Source: Candidatus Fibrimonadales bacterium
GTDB lineage: Bacteria; Fibrobacterota; Fibrobacteria; Fibrobacterales; Fibrobacteraceae
NCBI GenBank assembly: GCA_009777135.1
Contig: WRMM01000110.1
Location: forward strand, 1 to 6,737
Length of the DNA stretch: 6,737 nt
Direction: 5' to 3'
The position numbers were made by a program, and so were the translations under genes. This document shows, one piece after another, positions 6,114 through 6,737 of the stretch (its first letter is position 1; each line of letters opens with the position of its first letter). The notes under the pieces were generated by a model. The model was not told the DNA's origin. It saw only the letters and a list, made by a program, of their open reading frames with translations, and made no database searches.

Positions 6114-6737
6114 TTACCACACCCTTTCGCACAAAACCTCAGCATCATTTTTGTGCACGCCAACCCCAATGGCGTAAGCAGGCTTCTTTTTGCTTGCATT
6201 CGCCAAATACTTTTGCTCCTTTATCTGAAGCAAAGCCTCATTAATCGCAGGCTTAACGCCCCTTGCCGTTTTGGAAACCTTGAATTCTATAGCGGCAGTC
6301 CAGCCTTTGGACTCAACAAACAAATCGTATCTGCCAAAGCCAGCCGCATTGTTGGAGCGAACATCAAAGCCAAGAGCAACCATTAAACCCAAAACAAAGC
6401 CGTGGTAAGTCTTCTCCAAATTATCGTGCAGGTCAAAATAGGAAAGCTTAAAGGAAAGAAGCCGCGTCAATTCCTTGCTAAAATAATTGACATTGTCTAT
6501 TTTGGAAAAAATTTCATTCAGCTGAGCCTGCTCTCCGCTTTCGACAATGCTGCCCAAAATGTATTCTTCCCAAACCATCATAAGTTCATGGTTAGGAACC
6601 TTCAGCATGTAAAGCCGCTTCTCCGGCCTGTCGCTTCTAACTTCGTCCCAAGCGAGATAGCCCGCCTGAACAGCAAGCGCAAAGTAAAATTTGTCTTTCT
6701 TGTCTGCAAACAACTCTTTCAATGACACTCTAGGGTC
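6114..6737 (-). CDS. DUF1703-type PD-(D/E)XK nuclease-like protein, C-terminal part (5' truncated)
   Basis: The frame is open to the right edge; a GTG at 6728 is in frame but codons continue before it (Asp-Pro-Arg), so the start lies outside. The visible ~207 residues match the C-terminal half of AAA-ATPase-like/DUF1703 proteins: AVQAGYLAWDE and LKVPNHELMMVWEEYI of the middle region, then YHGFVLGLMVALGF and the PD-(D/E)XK core GFGRYDLFVE...AAIEFKV. The putative metal-binding residues are Asp (codon 6324-6326), Glu (6285-6287) and Lys (6279-6281), then a helix with EALLQIKEQKYL. All three are present, so the nuclease fold looks intact. In full-length members an AAA-type ATPase domain precedes this part; whether it exists here cannot be seen. 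These proteins occur in many copies in gut anaerobes and their biological role is unknown. The TolC-like gene follows after 12 nt, perhaps by cotranscription. Confidence 0.87.
   Translation of the reverse strand, partial: DPRVSLKELFADKKDKFYFALAVQAGYLAWDEVRSDRPEKRLYMLKVPNHELMMVWEEYILGSIVESGEQAQLNEIFSKIDNVNYFSKELTRLLSFKLSYFDLHDNLEKTYHGFVLGLMVALGFDVRSNNAAGFGRYDLFVESKGWTAAIEFKVSKTARGVKPAINEALLQIKEQKYLANASKKKPAYAIGVGVHKNDAEVLCERVW

Noticed and set aside
6296..6312. AGTCCA...TGGACT hairpin in the PD-(D/E)XK gene
   Set aside because: A 6-bp stem in the middle of conserved coding sequence; no supporting context, likely chance.

Overview
The window reads as a piece of chromosome from a Gram-negative bacterium with an outer membrane and moderate G+C. 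The best guess is a member of the FCB group, possibly a Fibrobacter-like anaerobe. The clues are a secreted protein ending in a FlgD/type-IX-sorting-like beta domain, a Rho factor with a long Asn/Gly-rich N-terminal extension, a TolC-family outer-membrane protein, a SPOR protein, and a DUF1703-type (AAA-ATPase-like/PD-(D/E)XK) protein of the kind common in gut anaerobes. No 16S or other decisive marker is present, so the taxonomy is inference.

Layout, plus strand: 3-386 is the 3' end of a secreted protein whose start lies outside the window. After it comes a 172-nt AT-rich gap with a near-consensus sigma70-type promoter (TTGACA, 17 nt, TATATT) and three copies of the palindrome AAAATTTT. This promoter should drive a tight three-gene operon: rho (559-2289, TTG start with a good Shine-Dalgarno), proC (2294-3097) and a SPOR-domain envelope protein (3100-3966). 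The genes are separated by 4 and 2 nt.

Minus strand, reading from the right edge: a 5'-truncated PD-(D/E)XK protein (6737-6114), a TolC-like efflux protein (6101-4809), and a secreted protein of unknown function (4808-3978) whose ATG directly follows the TolC stop codon. This cluster converges on the rho operon with only 11 nt between stop codons, and I see no intrinsic terminator there.

Working together: rho and proC are housekeeping genes (transcription termination and the last step of proline synthesis), and the SPOR protein is probably a periplasmic peptidoglycan/septum binder. On the other strand, the TolC-like channel and the small secreted protein are probably translated together and may cooperate in export or envelope transport; no inner-membrane pump or adaptor is in view. 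The most interesting items are the Asn-rich, low-complexity extension of Rho (a candidate phase-separating or prion-like region), the unexplained secreted protein with a possible START-like fold coupled to TolC, and a G+C-rich palindromic patch inside the start of the SPOR gene. Nothing here clearly amounts to a new multi-gene system.
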